DNA of 64,000 nt from contig NZ_LQBL01000028.1 in the NCBI RefSeq assembly GCF_001483745.1, positions 1-64,000 of the forward strand. Reading direction: 5' to 3'. Made by a program: the position numbers and the translations under genes. Under the pieces are notes generated by a model. The model ran no database searches. It saw only the letters and a list, made by a program, of their open reading frames with translations, and was not told the origin of the DNA. The first letter of the stretch is position 1. Every line of letters starts with the position of its first letter. The stretch is from Serinicoccus chungangensis (GTDB lineage Bacteria; Actinomycetota; Actinomycetes; Actinomycetales; Dermatophilaceae). This document shows positions 45,194 to 53,575 of the stretch, in pieces.

Positions 45194-46207
45194 ATGACCG
45201 ACACCCTCGACACGACCATCAGCAGCGGCATCCTCGGCACCGGGATCCGCGAGGGCCTGCTGCTCAAGCCCGTCACCTACCCCTGGGCCATGGAGCTCTA
45301 CGACCAGGCCGTCGCCAACACGTGGTTCCCCAACGAGATCCAGCTCGGCGAGGACCTCGGCGACTTCGAGCGGATGAGCGCGGACGAGCGGCACGCCCTC
45401 ACCTTCCTCATGTCCTACTTCAACCCCAACGAGCTGCTCGTCAACAAGGCCCTGGCCTTCGGTGTCTATCCCTACGTCAACGCGGCCGAGTGCCACCTCT
45501 ACCTCGCCAAGCAGATGTGGGAGGAGGCCAACCACTGCATGAGCTTCGAGTACGTCCTGGAGACCTTCCCCATCGACCGGGAGGCCGCCTACAGCTCGCA
45601 CGTGCAGGTGCCGTCGATGGCCGCCAAGGAGGAGTTCGAGGTCCGGTTCATCCGGCGGATGACCGAGCAGACCCTCGACATCTCCACGACCGAGGGCAAG
45701 CAGGACTTCGTCCGCAACCTCGTGGCCTACAACGTCATCCTCGAGGGCATCTGGTTCTACTCCGGGTTCATGGTGGCGCTGAGCTTCCGGCAGCGGAACC
45801 TGCTGCGCAACTTCGGCTCGCTCATCGACTGGATCGTCCGGGACGAGAGCCTGCACCTGAAGTTCGGGATCAACCTCATCCTCACCGTCCTGGAGGAGAA
45901 CCCGGACGTCGCGACGCCGGAGTTCGCGGACGAGATCCGCGGCATGATCCTGCAGGCGGTGGAGATGGAGGAGGCCTACAACCGGGACATGCTGCCGAAC
46001 GGCATCCTCGGCCTCAACGCGGACTACATCAACCAGTACGTGCGCTACCTGGCGGACCGGCGGCTGGAGGAGCTCGGCTTCGAGCCGGCCTACGGCGTCG
46101 CCAACCCGGCGAAGTGGATGGCCACCGCCAACGACACGCTGCAGCTGGTGAACTTCTTCGAGTCCATCAACACCTCCTACGAGGTCAACACCCGCGCCGA
46201 CTCCTGA
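45194..46207 (+). CDS. nrdB: Ribonucleoside-diphosphate reductase beta subunit
   Basis: A 337-residue metallo-cofactor subunit. Metal ligands are seen in MWEEANHCMSFEY (Glu and His), YNVILEGIWFYSG (Glu) and VRDESLHLKFG (Glu and His). The C-terminus ESINTSYEVNTRADS would dock on the alpha subunit. ATG 45194 follows GGAGGAGA. No nrdS-type regulator gene follows. It converges on the DUF6541 gene across a 19-bp tandem repeat. Confidence 0.95.
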   Translation: MTDTLDTTISSGILGTGIREGLLLKPVTYPWAMELYDQAVANTWFPNEIQLGEDLGDFERMSADERHALTFLMSYFNPNELLVNKALAFGVYPYVNAAECHLYLAKQMWEEANHCMSFEYVLETFPIDREAAYSSHVQVPSMAAKEEFEVRFIRRMTEQTLDISTTEGKQDFVRNLVAYNVILEGIWFYSGFMVALSFRQRNLLRNFGSLIDWIVRDESLHLKFGINLILTVLEENPDVATPEFADEIRGMILQAVEMEEAYNRDMLPNGILGLNADYINQYVRYLADRRLEELGFEPAYGVANPAKWMATANDTLQLVNFFESINTSYEVNTRADS

Positions 46208-46221
46208 GGGCTGGGCGCGGC

Positions 46222-46345
46222 CTGTGCACGGGACCGCCGCCTGTGCACCGGATCGGTGTCTGTGCACGCGAACCCAGCCTGTGCATGCCGTAGAACACAT
46301 GCTCAGGCTGCAGCAGCGTGCACAGGTCGCGCTCGCCTGCACAGG
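46222..46345. repeat. 19-bp tandem repeats with inverted copies after nrdB
   Basis: CTGTGCA starts at 46222, 46241, 46260 and 46279, a fixed 19-bp period. Two inverted copies (GTGCACAG at 46318 and TGCACAGG at 46338) follow, so the transcript could fold into several alternative hairpins. The array fills the gap between the convergent genes nrdB and the DUF6541 gene and may act as a terminator. Confidence 0.85.
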
Positions 46346-46359
46346 TCACACCCGGGCGG

Positions 46360-48408
46360 TCAGGCGCAGCCGGTGAACTCCCACAGGGAGGCGTGGCCGC
46401 CCTCGTCCACGAGGGTCCACGCCTCCTCGGCCCGCTCGGTGGCCGGCGTGTCCACCCGGCCGAGCGGGTCGGCGCCGCTGCCGAAGCCGCCGTCCGGGTC
46501 GAGGTTGCGCAGCCCCGGCGAGGTCTCCTCCCACTTGGCGTTGGCGGGGTCGTCGAAGGTGAGGGAGTCGGCATACACGTGGGTGACGCCCAACGTGCGC
46601 ACCGCCTCGCAGACCTCGGGGTCGACCGCCCACTGGTCGAAGCGGTCGAGGAGGATGTCGCGCTGCGGGCTGTCCGGGATCGGGCTGAGCTGGGGGAAGA
46701 CGACCTCGACCCCCGCACGGTGCAGGAGGTAGGGCGAGCCGGCGACCGGCTCACCGAGCACCACGGCGTCCTCGGGCAGGGTCTGCGCGGCCCGGTCGAC
46801 CATGGCGACCTCCTCCGGCTCCAGGATCGTCCCCCAGGCGATCGGGCTCGCGGTGTAGGTCGAGGCCATGACCTGCACCTGGCTCGTCCAGCGCAGCCCC
46901 GAGGTCAGGACGACGAGCGCGACGACGAGCCCGCCCGCGACCCACTCCACCCGCACCCGCAGCACCCGCGCCAGCCGGCCGGCCAGCCAGCCCCCGGCCC
47001 CGGCGGCCAGGAGGATCGCCGGGACGAGGACGAGCTGGTTGATGCGGGAGGCCTGGGTGTACCAGAACCCGGCCAGCACCCGCAGCGGCTGCTCCGGCGG
47101 GCCCGCGGCGAGGAGGGTGAGCACGACCGCGGCGACCAGCGCGACCACGAGCCACCGGGCGTGCCGCCACCGCAGCGCCAGGGCGATCCCCAGCCACACG
47201 AGCAGCGTGGTCACGAGGTTGACCGAGGTGATGGCGTAGACGTAGATCAGCGGGTGGTCGATGGCCAGCGAGGCGAGCCCCGGCAGGTAGGACTCCTGCC
47301 CGCCGCGGCGGTAGTCCATGATCGCGAGCACCGGCGGGAAGGTCAGCAGGAAGGCCGCCGCTCCCCCCACCAGGGCGACCCACGCCACGCCGACCGTCAC
47401 CGCACCGACCCGGCGCCCCAGGCGGAACTGCCGGCGCAGCTGCCGCAGGAGCAGCACGGTGAGCAGCGGCAGCGCGAGCAGCGCGAGGCTGAAGAGCCCC
47501 GAGGGGTGCGCGAGCACGACACCGACGACGGCCCAGGCCAGCCCGATCCCCAGCGCCAGGTGCATCCGCCAGGACAGCACCCCGCGGAAGGTCGCGACCA
47601 GCAGCGCGATCGTCCCCGGCAGGCACGCGGTGGACAGGGCGAAGGGCCACACGGCCAGCATCGACACGGCGACGGCGGGGAAGGTGACGAAGGTCGCCGC
47701 CAGGACGGGCACGAGGATCGCGGGCAGCGCCCGCGCCGGCCACACGACCCGGGCCAGCGCGACCAGCCCCGCGATCCAGACGACCGACCCGAGGACGAGC
47801 GAGGAGGCGTTCGCGGCCTCGGTGACGCCCTCGAAGCCGGGGGCGACCGCGACCAGGGAGTGCCAGACGGCGGGGTAGAACGGGGCGGCGTTGTCGGCGT
47901 ACATCGGGGCCAGCCCGCCGAGCGAGCTGGCGTCGCCCGTCTCGCGGACGAACCACAGCGCGTTGAGGTGGAAGACCGCGTCCCAGGCCTGGGGCGGCTG
48001 GTCCGCGCGGCCCATCCCGGTCGTCATCGCGGCCGCGAGGACACCACCGCCCAGGGCCCAGGTGAGCGCCAACCACCCCCGCTCGGTATGCCGCAGCGCT
48101 CGCTCCCCCGCGACCGTCACCCCGGACGGGTGCCCGGTCGTGCCCAGCACGGTGCCGAGCAGCACGGCCACCACGACCGCGACCAGGGCGCCGAGGGCGA
48201 AGGTCAGCAGGGTCCACGGCAGCCCCACCAGGGCGTAGCCGATCGCGAGCACCCCGGCCAGCCCCGTCGTCACCGCCGGACCCGCGCCGAGCGCGAGCAA
48301 ACCGCGCGCACCGAGGCCGCGGAGCACGGCATGCCCCGGCAGCACCCAGAGGACCGTCAGCAGGAGGATGCCCGGGACGACCTCCCCCCAGCCCACGCCG
48401 CCGGTCAT
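46360..48408 (-). CDS. DUF6541 polytopic membrane protein
   Basis: A 682-residue protein with about 13 hydrophobic helices in the first 500 residues, then an extracytoplasmic C-terminal domain of about 170 residues. The plan, and segments such as QAWDAVFHLNALWFVRETGDAS and MYADNAAPFYPAVWHSLVAVAPG, fit DUF6541. These proteins are GT-C-like and are found in actinobacterial cell-wall or polysaccharide loci. The Asp in the first large loop (WDAVFH) is a candidate catalytic residue. ATG 48408 overlaps the stop of the dehydrogenase gene (ATGA). Confidence 0.82.
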   Translation of the reverse strand: MTGGVGWGEVVPGILLLTVLWVLPGHAVLRGLGARGLLALGAGPAVTTGLAGVLAIGYALVGLPWTLLTFALGALVAVVVAVLLGTVLGTTGHPSGVTVAGERALRHTERGWLALTWALGGGVLAAAMTTGMGRADQPPQAWDAVFHLNALWFVRETGDASSLGGLAPMYADNAAPFYPAVWHSLVAVAPGFEGVTEAANASSLVLGSVVWIAGLVALARVVWPARALPAILVPVLAATFVTFPAVAVSMLAVWPFALSTACLPGTIALLVATFRGVLSWRMHLALGIGLAWAVVGVVLAHPSGLFSLALLALPLLTVLLLRQLRRQFRLGRRVGAVTVGVAWVALVGGAAAFLLTFPPVLAIMDYRRGGQESYLPGLASLAIDHPLIYVYAITSVNLVTTLLVWLGIALALRWRHARWLVVALVAAVVLTLLAAGPPEQPLRVLAGFWYTQASRINQLVLVPAILLAAGAGGWLAGRLARVLRVRVEWVAGGLVVALVVLTSGLRWTSQVQVMASTYTASPIAWGTILEPEEVAMVDRAAQTLPEDAVVLGEPVAGSPYLLHRAGVEVVFPQLSPIPDSPQRDILLDRFDQWAVDPEVCEAVRTLGVTHVYADSLTFDDPANAKWEETSPGLRNLDPDGGFGSGADPLGRVDTPATERAEEAWTLVDEGGHASLWEFTGCA

Positions 48409-49739
48409 GACGCGGGCTGCTCCCCTCCGCCGATGGTGAGGCGGGGGACGCCGGTGAAGCGCGCGGGGTCGGTGACGCGGCGGCCGTCCAGCAGCAGGCG
48501 CAGCCCGGGCAGGTCGGTGGCGCCGAGCCGGGCGTACTCGGGGTGGTCGGCCTGCACGATGGCGACGTCGACCGGCTCGCCCGGCTGCCCGTCGACCCAG
48601 GCGTAGGGGGTCCAGCCGTAGGCGGCGAGCTCCTCGTCGGTATACATCGGGTCGTGCACGAGCACCTGCGCGCCGCGGGAGCGCAGCGCCTCGACGGTCG
48701 CGAAGACGCCGGAGAAGGCGGTCTCCTTGACCTTGCCCCGGTAGGACGCGCCGAGCACGAGGACCCGCAGGCCCTCCAGCGAGCCCAGGAGCGTCTCGGC
48801 CCGGGAGACGGCGTAGTCCGGCATCGCGGCGTTGGCCTCGCGGGCCGCCCGGACCACGGTCGCGTCGGCGTCGGTGGACAGGTAGAGCCGCGGGTAGACC
48901 GGGATGCAGTGGCCACCGACCGCGATGCCGGGCTGGTGCAGGTGGCTGTAGGGCTGGGAGTTGCACGCCTCGATGACCTGGTGGACGTCGATGCCGACGG
49001 TGTCGGCGAACCGGGCGAACTGGTTGGCGAGGCCGATGTTGACGTCCCGGTAGGTCGTCTCGGCGAGCTTGGCCATCTCGGCGGCCTCCGCGCTGCCCAG
49101 GTCCCACACCCCGTTGGGGCGGGTCAGGTCAGGGCGGTCGTCGAAGGTGAGCACGGACTCGTAGAAGGCGGTGCCGCGTGCCGCGCCGGCCTCGGTGAGC
49201 CCGCCGACGAGCTTGGGGTAGCGGCGCAGGTCGGCGAAGACCCGCCCGGTGAGGACCCGCTCGGGGGAGAACACCAGGTGGAAGCCTTCCTCCTCGCCCT
49301 CGGTCAGGCCGGAGAGCTCCTCGATCATCGGCTTCCACCGCCCGCGGGTGGTGCCCACCGGCAGGGTCGTCTCGTAGGACACCAGCGTGCCGGGGGTCAG
49401 GTGCGCGGCCAGGCTCGCGGTCGCGGCGTCCATCCAGGCGAAGTCGGGGGCGCCGGTCCGCTCGTCGACGAACAGCGGCACCACGACGACGACGGCGTCC
49501 GCGCCCGGTATGGCGTCCGCGTAGTCCGTGGTCGCGCGCAGCCGGCCGGCGGGGACGAGCTCGGCGAGCTTGTCGGCCAGGTCCGCCTCGCCCGGGAATG
49601 GCTCGGTGCCCGCGTTGACCGCCTCGACCGTCGCCGGGTTGACGTCCACCCCGACCACCTCGTGCGCGGGGTCCGCGTCCGCGAACTGCACCGCCAGCGG
49701 CAGCCCGATCTTGCCCATCGCGACGACCGCGATCCTCAT
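48405..49739 (-). CDS. UDP-sugar 6-dehydrogenase (WecC/UDP-ManNAc dehydrogenase type)
   Basis: A 444-residue NAD-dependent nucleotide-sugar dehydrogenase. The N-terminal Rossmann motif is VVAMGKIGLPLA (the usual Tyr-Val is Lys-Ile), then VVVPLFVDERTGAPDF and LVSYETTLPVGTTRGRW. LAETTYRDVNIGLANQFARF and the catalytic GGHCIPVYP follow. Together with the WecB-like epimerase at 53.6 kb it could make UDP-N-acetyl-mannosaminuronate. It is the first gene of a two-gene operon with the DUF6541 protein. Confidence 0.87.
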   Translation of the reverse strand: MRIAVVAMGKIGLPLAVQFADADPAHEVVGVDVNPATVEAVNAGTEPFPGEADLADKLAELVPAGRLRATTDYADAIPGADAVVVVVPLFVDERTGAPDFAWMDAATASLAAHLTPGTLVSYETTLPVGTTRGRWKPMIEELSGLTEGEEEGFHLVFSPERVLTGRVFADLRRYPKLVGGLTEAGAARGTAFYESVLTFDDRPDLTRPNGVWDLGSAEAAEMAKLAETTYRDVNIGLANQFARFADTVGIDVHQVIEACNSQPYSHLHQPGIAVGGHCIPVYPRLYLSTDADATVVRAAREANAAMPDYAVSRAETLLGSLEGLRVLVLGASYRGKVKETAFSGVFATVEALRSRGAQVLVHDPMYTDEELAAYGWTPYAWVDGQPGEPVDVAIVQADHPEYARLGATDLPGLRLLLDGRRVTDPARFTGVPRLTIGGGEQPAS

Positions 49740-49855
49740 CCGTGCCTCTTCCGTCGGGGTGGGGACGTGCGGGATCAGGATACGTGTGGCCCGGGGCTGC
49801 CCCGGGCGACCGGCTCCCCGCGCGGGACCCCGGGGTCGTGGGCCATCATCGGTCC

Positions 49856-50791
49856 ATGGCCGACTCCACCTTCAGCCTGACCGCCCCGGACGGCACCGCC
49901 GTGCACGTGAGCCGATGGACGCCGGAGGGCCCTCCCCGGGCCGCCGTCCTCGTCGCGCACGGCATGGTCGAGCACGCCGCGCGCTACGACCACCTCGCCC
50001 GCCTCCTCACCGAGCACGGGTACGCCGTCTACGCCCCCGACCACCGGGGGCACGGGCATACCGTCACCGACGGGCTGCTCGGCCACCTGGGCGACGAGGG
50101 GGGCTTCGCGGCCGTCGTCGACGACCTGCACGCGCTCGGCGAGCAGATCCGGCGGGAGCTGCCGGGGGTGCCGCTGGTACTGCTGGGGCACAGCATGGGC
50201 TCCTTCCTGGCCCGGGCCTACGCGGCGCGCTACGGCGAGCACCTCGCCGCGCTGGTGCTCTCCGGCACCGCGGGTCCCCCGGGGTTGATGGCGTGGCTCG
50301 GGCTGCAGGTGGCCTCGCTGGAGGCGCGGCTGCGGGGTCCTCGCGCGCCGAGCCACCTCATGACGGCGTTGACGATGGGGCCGTACAACGCGCGCTTCCG
50401 ACCGACCCGGACCCGCTCGGACTGGCTCACGCGCGACACCGCGCAGGTCGACGCCTACGAGGCCGACGAGCTGTCCGGCGCGGTCGCGTCGGCCGGCTTC
50501 TACCGCGACCTGCTGACCGGGCTGCGGTGGGTGAGCCAGCCCTCGGTCGCCGCGCAGATGCCGAAGGACCTGCCGGTGCACCTGGTGGCCGGCGAGGTCG
50601 ACCCCGTCGGCGGCGCGGTCGGGACCGAGGAGGTGGCCGCGATGTTCCGCGACGTCGGGGTGCGCGACGTCAGTGTCCGGATCTGGCCCGGCGCCCGGCA
50701 CGAGGTGCTCAACGAGACCAACCGCGACGAGGTCGAGGCCGACCTCGTGGGCTGGCTCGACGCCCGCTTCACCGCGCCCGACGCGTCGTAG
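49856..50791 (+). CDS. Monoacylglycerol-lipase-type alpha/beta-hydrolase
   Basis: A 311-residue serine hydrolase of the lysophospholipase/monoglyceride-lipase type (Hydrolase_4). VLVAHGMVEHAARYDHLA and YAPDHRGHGHT are typical. GHSMGSF is the nucleophile elbow, with Asp in VAGEVDPVGG and His in PGARHEVLNE. No signal peptide is visible. It is alone among the polysaccharide genes, facing a long repeat-filled gap. Confidence 0.9.
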   Translation: MADSTFSLTAPDGTAVHVSRWTPEGPPRAAVLVAHGMVEHAARYDHLARLLTEHGYAVYAPDHRGHGHTVTDGLLGHLGDEGGFAAVVDDLHALGEQIRRELPGVPLVLLGHSMGSFLARAYAARYGEHLAALVLSGTAGPPGLMAWLGLQVASLEARLRGPRAPSHLMTALTMGPYNARFRPTRTRSDWLTRDTAQVDAYEADELSGAVASAGFYRDLLTGLRWVSQPSVAAQMPKDLPVHLVAGEVDPVGGAVGTEEVAAMFRDVGVRDVSVRIWPGARHEVLNETNRDEVEADLVGWLDARFTAPDAS

Positions 50792-50901
50792 GACCACTCC
50801 GGACGCGCCGTCCGACCACACCGGACACGCAGTCCGACCACACCGGACGCGCAGTCCGACCACACCGGACGCGCGGTCCGACCACACCGGACGCGCGGTA
50901 G
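50792..50901. repeat. Five 22-bp tandem repeats
   Basis: Five units of exactly 22 bp start right after the hydrolase stop codon (50792, 50814, 50836, 50858, 50880). The consensus is GACCACACCGGACGCGCGGT followed by CC. Units differ at one to three positions. There are no spacers, so this is a minisatellite and not a CRISPR. Confidence 0.92.
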
Positions 50902-50931
50902 GACCAGCCGCTACCGGCGGCACTTCCGAGG

Positions 50932-51072
50932 CCCACCGTGTGCGCTCGTGGCCCCCAGAGGGCCACCACCGCGCACAGTCCTGTCCCCCGACAGCCGCGG
51001 CACGCTCCGGCAGGCCCCTCACGGGCCCACCGTGCGCACTCGCGGCCCCCAGAGGGCCACCACCGCGCACAG
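50932..51072. repeat. Duplicated 47-bp hairpin element
   Basis: Two 47-bp direct copies (50932-50978 and 51026-51072) differ at few positions. Each holds nested inverted repeats: GTGCGC with GCGCAC outside, and TGGCCC with GGGCCA inside (one perfect, one near-perfect). They lie between convergent genes and could terminate both. With the 22-bp array they fill 50792-51094; no gene is seen there. Confidence 0.85.
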
Positions 51073-51094
51073 CCCCTACCAGCCGCGCGGACGA

Positions 51095-53470
51095 TCAGCC
51101 GTGGCGCGTGGGCCGGGAGGCCCACAGCGAGGCCGCCATGAGCCTCAGCGGCGCCTCGGGGTCCAGCGCGTGCCGCCAGTCGCCGGGCAGCAGCGTGCGC
51201 GGGGTGCCGTGGCGTCGCCGGCTCCGGGCGAGCCCGAGCAGCCGGGGCGCCGGCACCTGCGGGTCGAGCGCGGCGGCGAGCAGGTCGTGGTCGGCCAGGC
51301 TCAGCGGGTCGGCGCACCCCGGGGCGGCGTCCAGCACCCGCCGCGTCACCCGGGCCAGCTCCACCCGTTCGGCCTCCGTCCACCACCCCGGGTCCGGCCG
51401 GGTGAGGATCGCCCCGAAGACCTGGATCCGCAGCACCTTGGTGCCGACCGCGCGCCGTTGCGCGGCGGTGAGCCGCGCCATCCACGGCAGGCCCCACAGG
51501 GCGTCCGCGGTGAGCAGCTGGTCACGCAGGGGCCGGGGGTCGGAAGTGATCCGGTCGGGGGCGTCGTCGTGCACGAGGTATGCCGGGGCCCGGGTCGCGA
51601 GGAGGACCTCGGCACCGGCATACAGCGCGGTCATCATCGGCAGGTCCTCGCCGACCCGGGCGCCGGGGTGCAGCCGCGTCCCGGGCAGGCGCAGGGCGCC
51701 GCGGGAGATGAGCCCCAGCGGCGCCGAGCGGTAGCTCAGCCGGTCGCGCACCAGCTCGACCCGCCCGCGACCACGGACCGGCCGCGCCGGCGGGGTGGGC
51801 AGGGGTCGGCCGGCCAGGCGCACCGGCGGCAGCACGACCACCGGCTCGTCGGGGTCCCGCCCCTGCGCCGCCTCCAGCCAGCCGGGCAGCGCGCCCGGGG
51901 CGAGTGCGTCGTCGGAGCCCATGATCGACACCCACGGCGCGCTGGCCGCCTCGATCCCGGCGTTGAACGGCCCGCTGGGGCTCGGTATGCCGTCGCTCAC
52001 CACCATCACCCGCACCCGCGGGTCCTCACGCAGGTCGGCCGGCAGCAGGTCCGTGATGTCGGCGGCGGTCAGGTTGTGCGCGACCACGCTGACCCGCACC
52101 GGGAGGTCGCCCGAGCCGTCGAGGACCGACCGCACCGCGCGGGCGACCTGGCGGCGCACGGAGTGCACGGCGACCACCACGTCGACGACGGGGCCGGGGT
52201 CGTCCGCACGCCGGTACCCTGCCGCCCCGCCACCCTCGCCCCGCGCCGCTCCTGCGTCCGCACCGGTCCCCCGGCGCCGGTCGTGGTCACCGATCTGCCC
52301 GCTCCGGTGCCCCACCGCCTCGGCGTAGACGCGCCCGACCCGGTCGGCATACGCCTCCCGGCCGAACCTCTCGACCACCGGCGCCGCGACGTCCTCCGCC
52401 CCGAGCCCGCTGCTCGCAGCCCAGACCGTCTCCACGGTGTCCGCCCATGCCGACGCCGGGGCCCCGGGGGGCACGAGCTCGCCGCTCGGCGGCCCGACGA
52501 ACTCCCGCGGCCCACTGACGTCGCCGACGACGACGGGCCGCCCGGCGGCCAGGGCCTCCGCCGCGGCGAGGCAGAACGTCTCGGCCCGGGTCGGCAGGAG
52601 GAAGACGTCGCCCTCCCCCACCACCTGCTGCACCTCGCCCGGAGGCAGCGCCCCCGAGAGCTCGACCGGTGTGTCGTGGGCTACCGCCTCCCGCTCGACC
52701 TCGTCCCGCAGGACCCCCTCCCCCACCCACGTGAGCCGGGCGTCGACCCCCCGCGCCCGCAGCTCGGCGGTCGCCCGCACGGCGGTGACCGGGTCCTTGC
52801 GCGGGATGAGCCCGCCCACGGCCACGAGCCGCAGCGGACCCCGGTCGCGCAGGCCGGCACCCGGCTCCCGGCGCGGGTGCAGCGCGGGCGGGGCGGTGAC
52901 GATGTTGGGCACGACCCGCACCGGGCCCCGGCGCAGCCGGCGCACCTCCCGCGCGAGGTCCGGGCCGACGACCGCCACCACGTCGGGGCGCGCCAGCAGC
53001 GGGCGTACCACGTGCCGGGCCAGCCGCAACGGTGCGGGGAGGGTCTCCGGCGCCCCCAGCCCTGACCAGTGCTCGGTGTGCACCCAGGGACGGTCGGGTC
53101 GCCGCCTCGCGAACGGCAGGAGGGCCGAGACCGCCATGGTGTGGACCAGGTCGGCCCCCCGCTCCAGCTCGGCGACGCGGCGGGCCGCGCGAGCCACGTG
53201 GTCGGGCCGACGCGGGTCCATCACCAGCTGCTCGACGGGTATGCCGTCCGCCGGCCCCGCGCCGTCCGCACCGCCGCGTGGCACCGGGGCCGGGTCGGCC
53301 GGGTCGGCCGGGTCGGCCAGGTGGGGCGGGTCGGCCAGGTGGGGGGCGACGAGGTGCAGGACGACGACCTCGTGCCGGTCGGCGAGGGCGGCGACGTCGC
53401 GCGCGACGAAGACCCCCGTCGACGGGGACGCCGCGGTCGGGAACCACGTGGTCACGACCAGGACACGCAT
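51095..53470 (-). CDS. Bifunctional glycosyltransferase, GT4 then GT2
   Basis: A 791-residue fusion. The N-terminal half is a GT-B/GT4 enzyme: VLVVTTWFPTAASPSTGVFVARD, LRLVAVGGLIPRKDP, and the donor-site LLPTRAETFCLAAAEALAAG. A short linker leads to a GT-A/GT2 domain: VDVVVAVHSVRRQVARAVRSV, SGPFNAGIEAASAPWVSIMGSDDALA (DD as the metal motif), then a C-terminal helical part. The N-terminal region carries an Ala-Asp-Pro repeat encoded by a 9-bp and 18-bp minisatellite (about 53291-53345). The domain order is the reverse of the fusion at 58533-60908. Confidence 0.88.
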   Translation of the reverse strand: MRVLVVTTWFPTAASPSTGVFVARDVAALADRHEVVVLHLVAPHLADPPHLADPADPADPAPVPRGGADGAGPADGIPVEQLVMDPRRPDHVARAARRVAELERGADLVHTMAVSALLPFARRRPDRPWVHTEHWSGLGAPETLPAPLRLARHVVRPLLARPDVVAVVGPDLAREVRRLRRGPVRVVPNIVTAPPALHPRREPGAGLRDRGPLRLVAVGGLIPRKDPVTAVRATAELRARGVDARLTWVGEGVLRDEVEREAVAHDTPVELSGALPPGEVQQVVGEGDVFLLPTRAETFCLAAAEALAAGRPVVVGDVSGPREFVGPPSGELVPPGAPASAWADTVETVWAASSGLGAEDVAAPVVERFGREAYADRVGRVYAEAVGHRSGQIGDHDRRRGTGADAGAARGEGGGAAGYRRADDPGPVVDVVVAVHSVRRQVARAVRSVLDGSGDLPVRVSVVAHNLTAADITDLLPADLREDPRVRVMVVSDGIPSPSGPFNAGIEAASAPWVSIMGSDDALAPGALPGWLEAAQGRDPDEPVVVLPPVRLAGRPLPTPPARPVRGRGRVELVRDRLSYRSAPLGLISRGALRLPGTRLHPGARVGEDLPMMTALYAGAEVLLATRAPAYLVHDDAPDRITSDPRPLRDQLLTADALWGLPWMARLTAAQRRAVGTKVLRIQVFGAILTRPDPGWWTEAERVELARVTRRVLDAAPGCADPLSLADHDLLAAALDPQVPAPRLLGLARSRRRHGTPRTLLPGDWRHALDPEAPLRLMAASLWASRPTRHG

Positions 53471-53562
53471 ACCCTCACGCTATCCCGCGGGGCGACCGCC
53501 GCTCCGCCGCGCCTGCCACCGACCGCCACGAGCGCCGTCCTCCACCCCGCAGGACCGCTGGC

Positions 53563-53575
53563 TAGAGTCGACCGG
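53563..53575 (+). promoter_or_regulatory. Leaderless -10 element of wecB
   Basis: TAGAGT at 53563-53568, seven bases before GTG 53576. Confidence 0.5.

Noticed and set aside
42151-45276. Very long open frame antisense to nrdA
   Set aside because: High GC leaves antisense frames open; nrdA on the plus strand has full family motifs and the antisense translation has none.
50792-50901. Possible CRISPR array
   Set aside because: The 22-bp units abut directly, with no spacers and no cas genes nearby.
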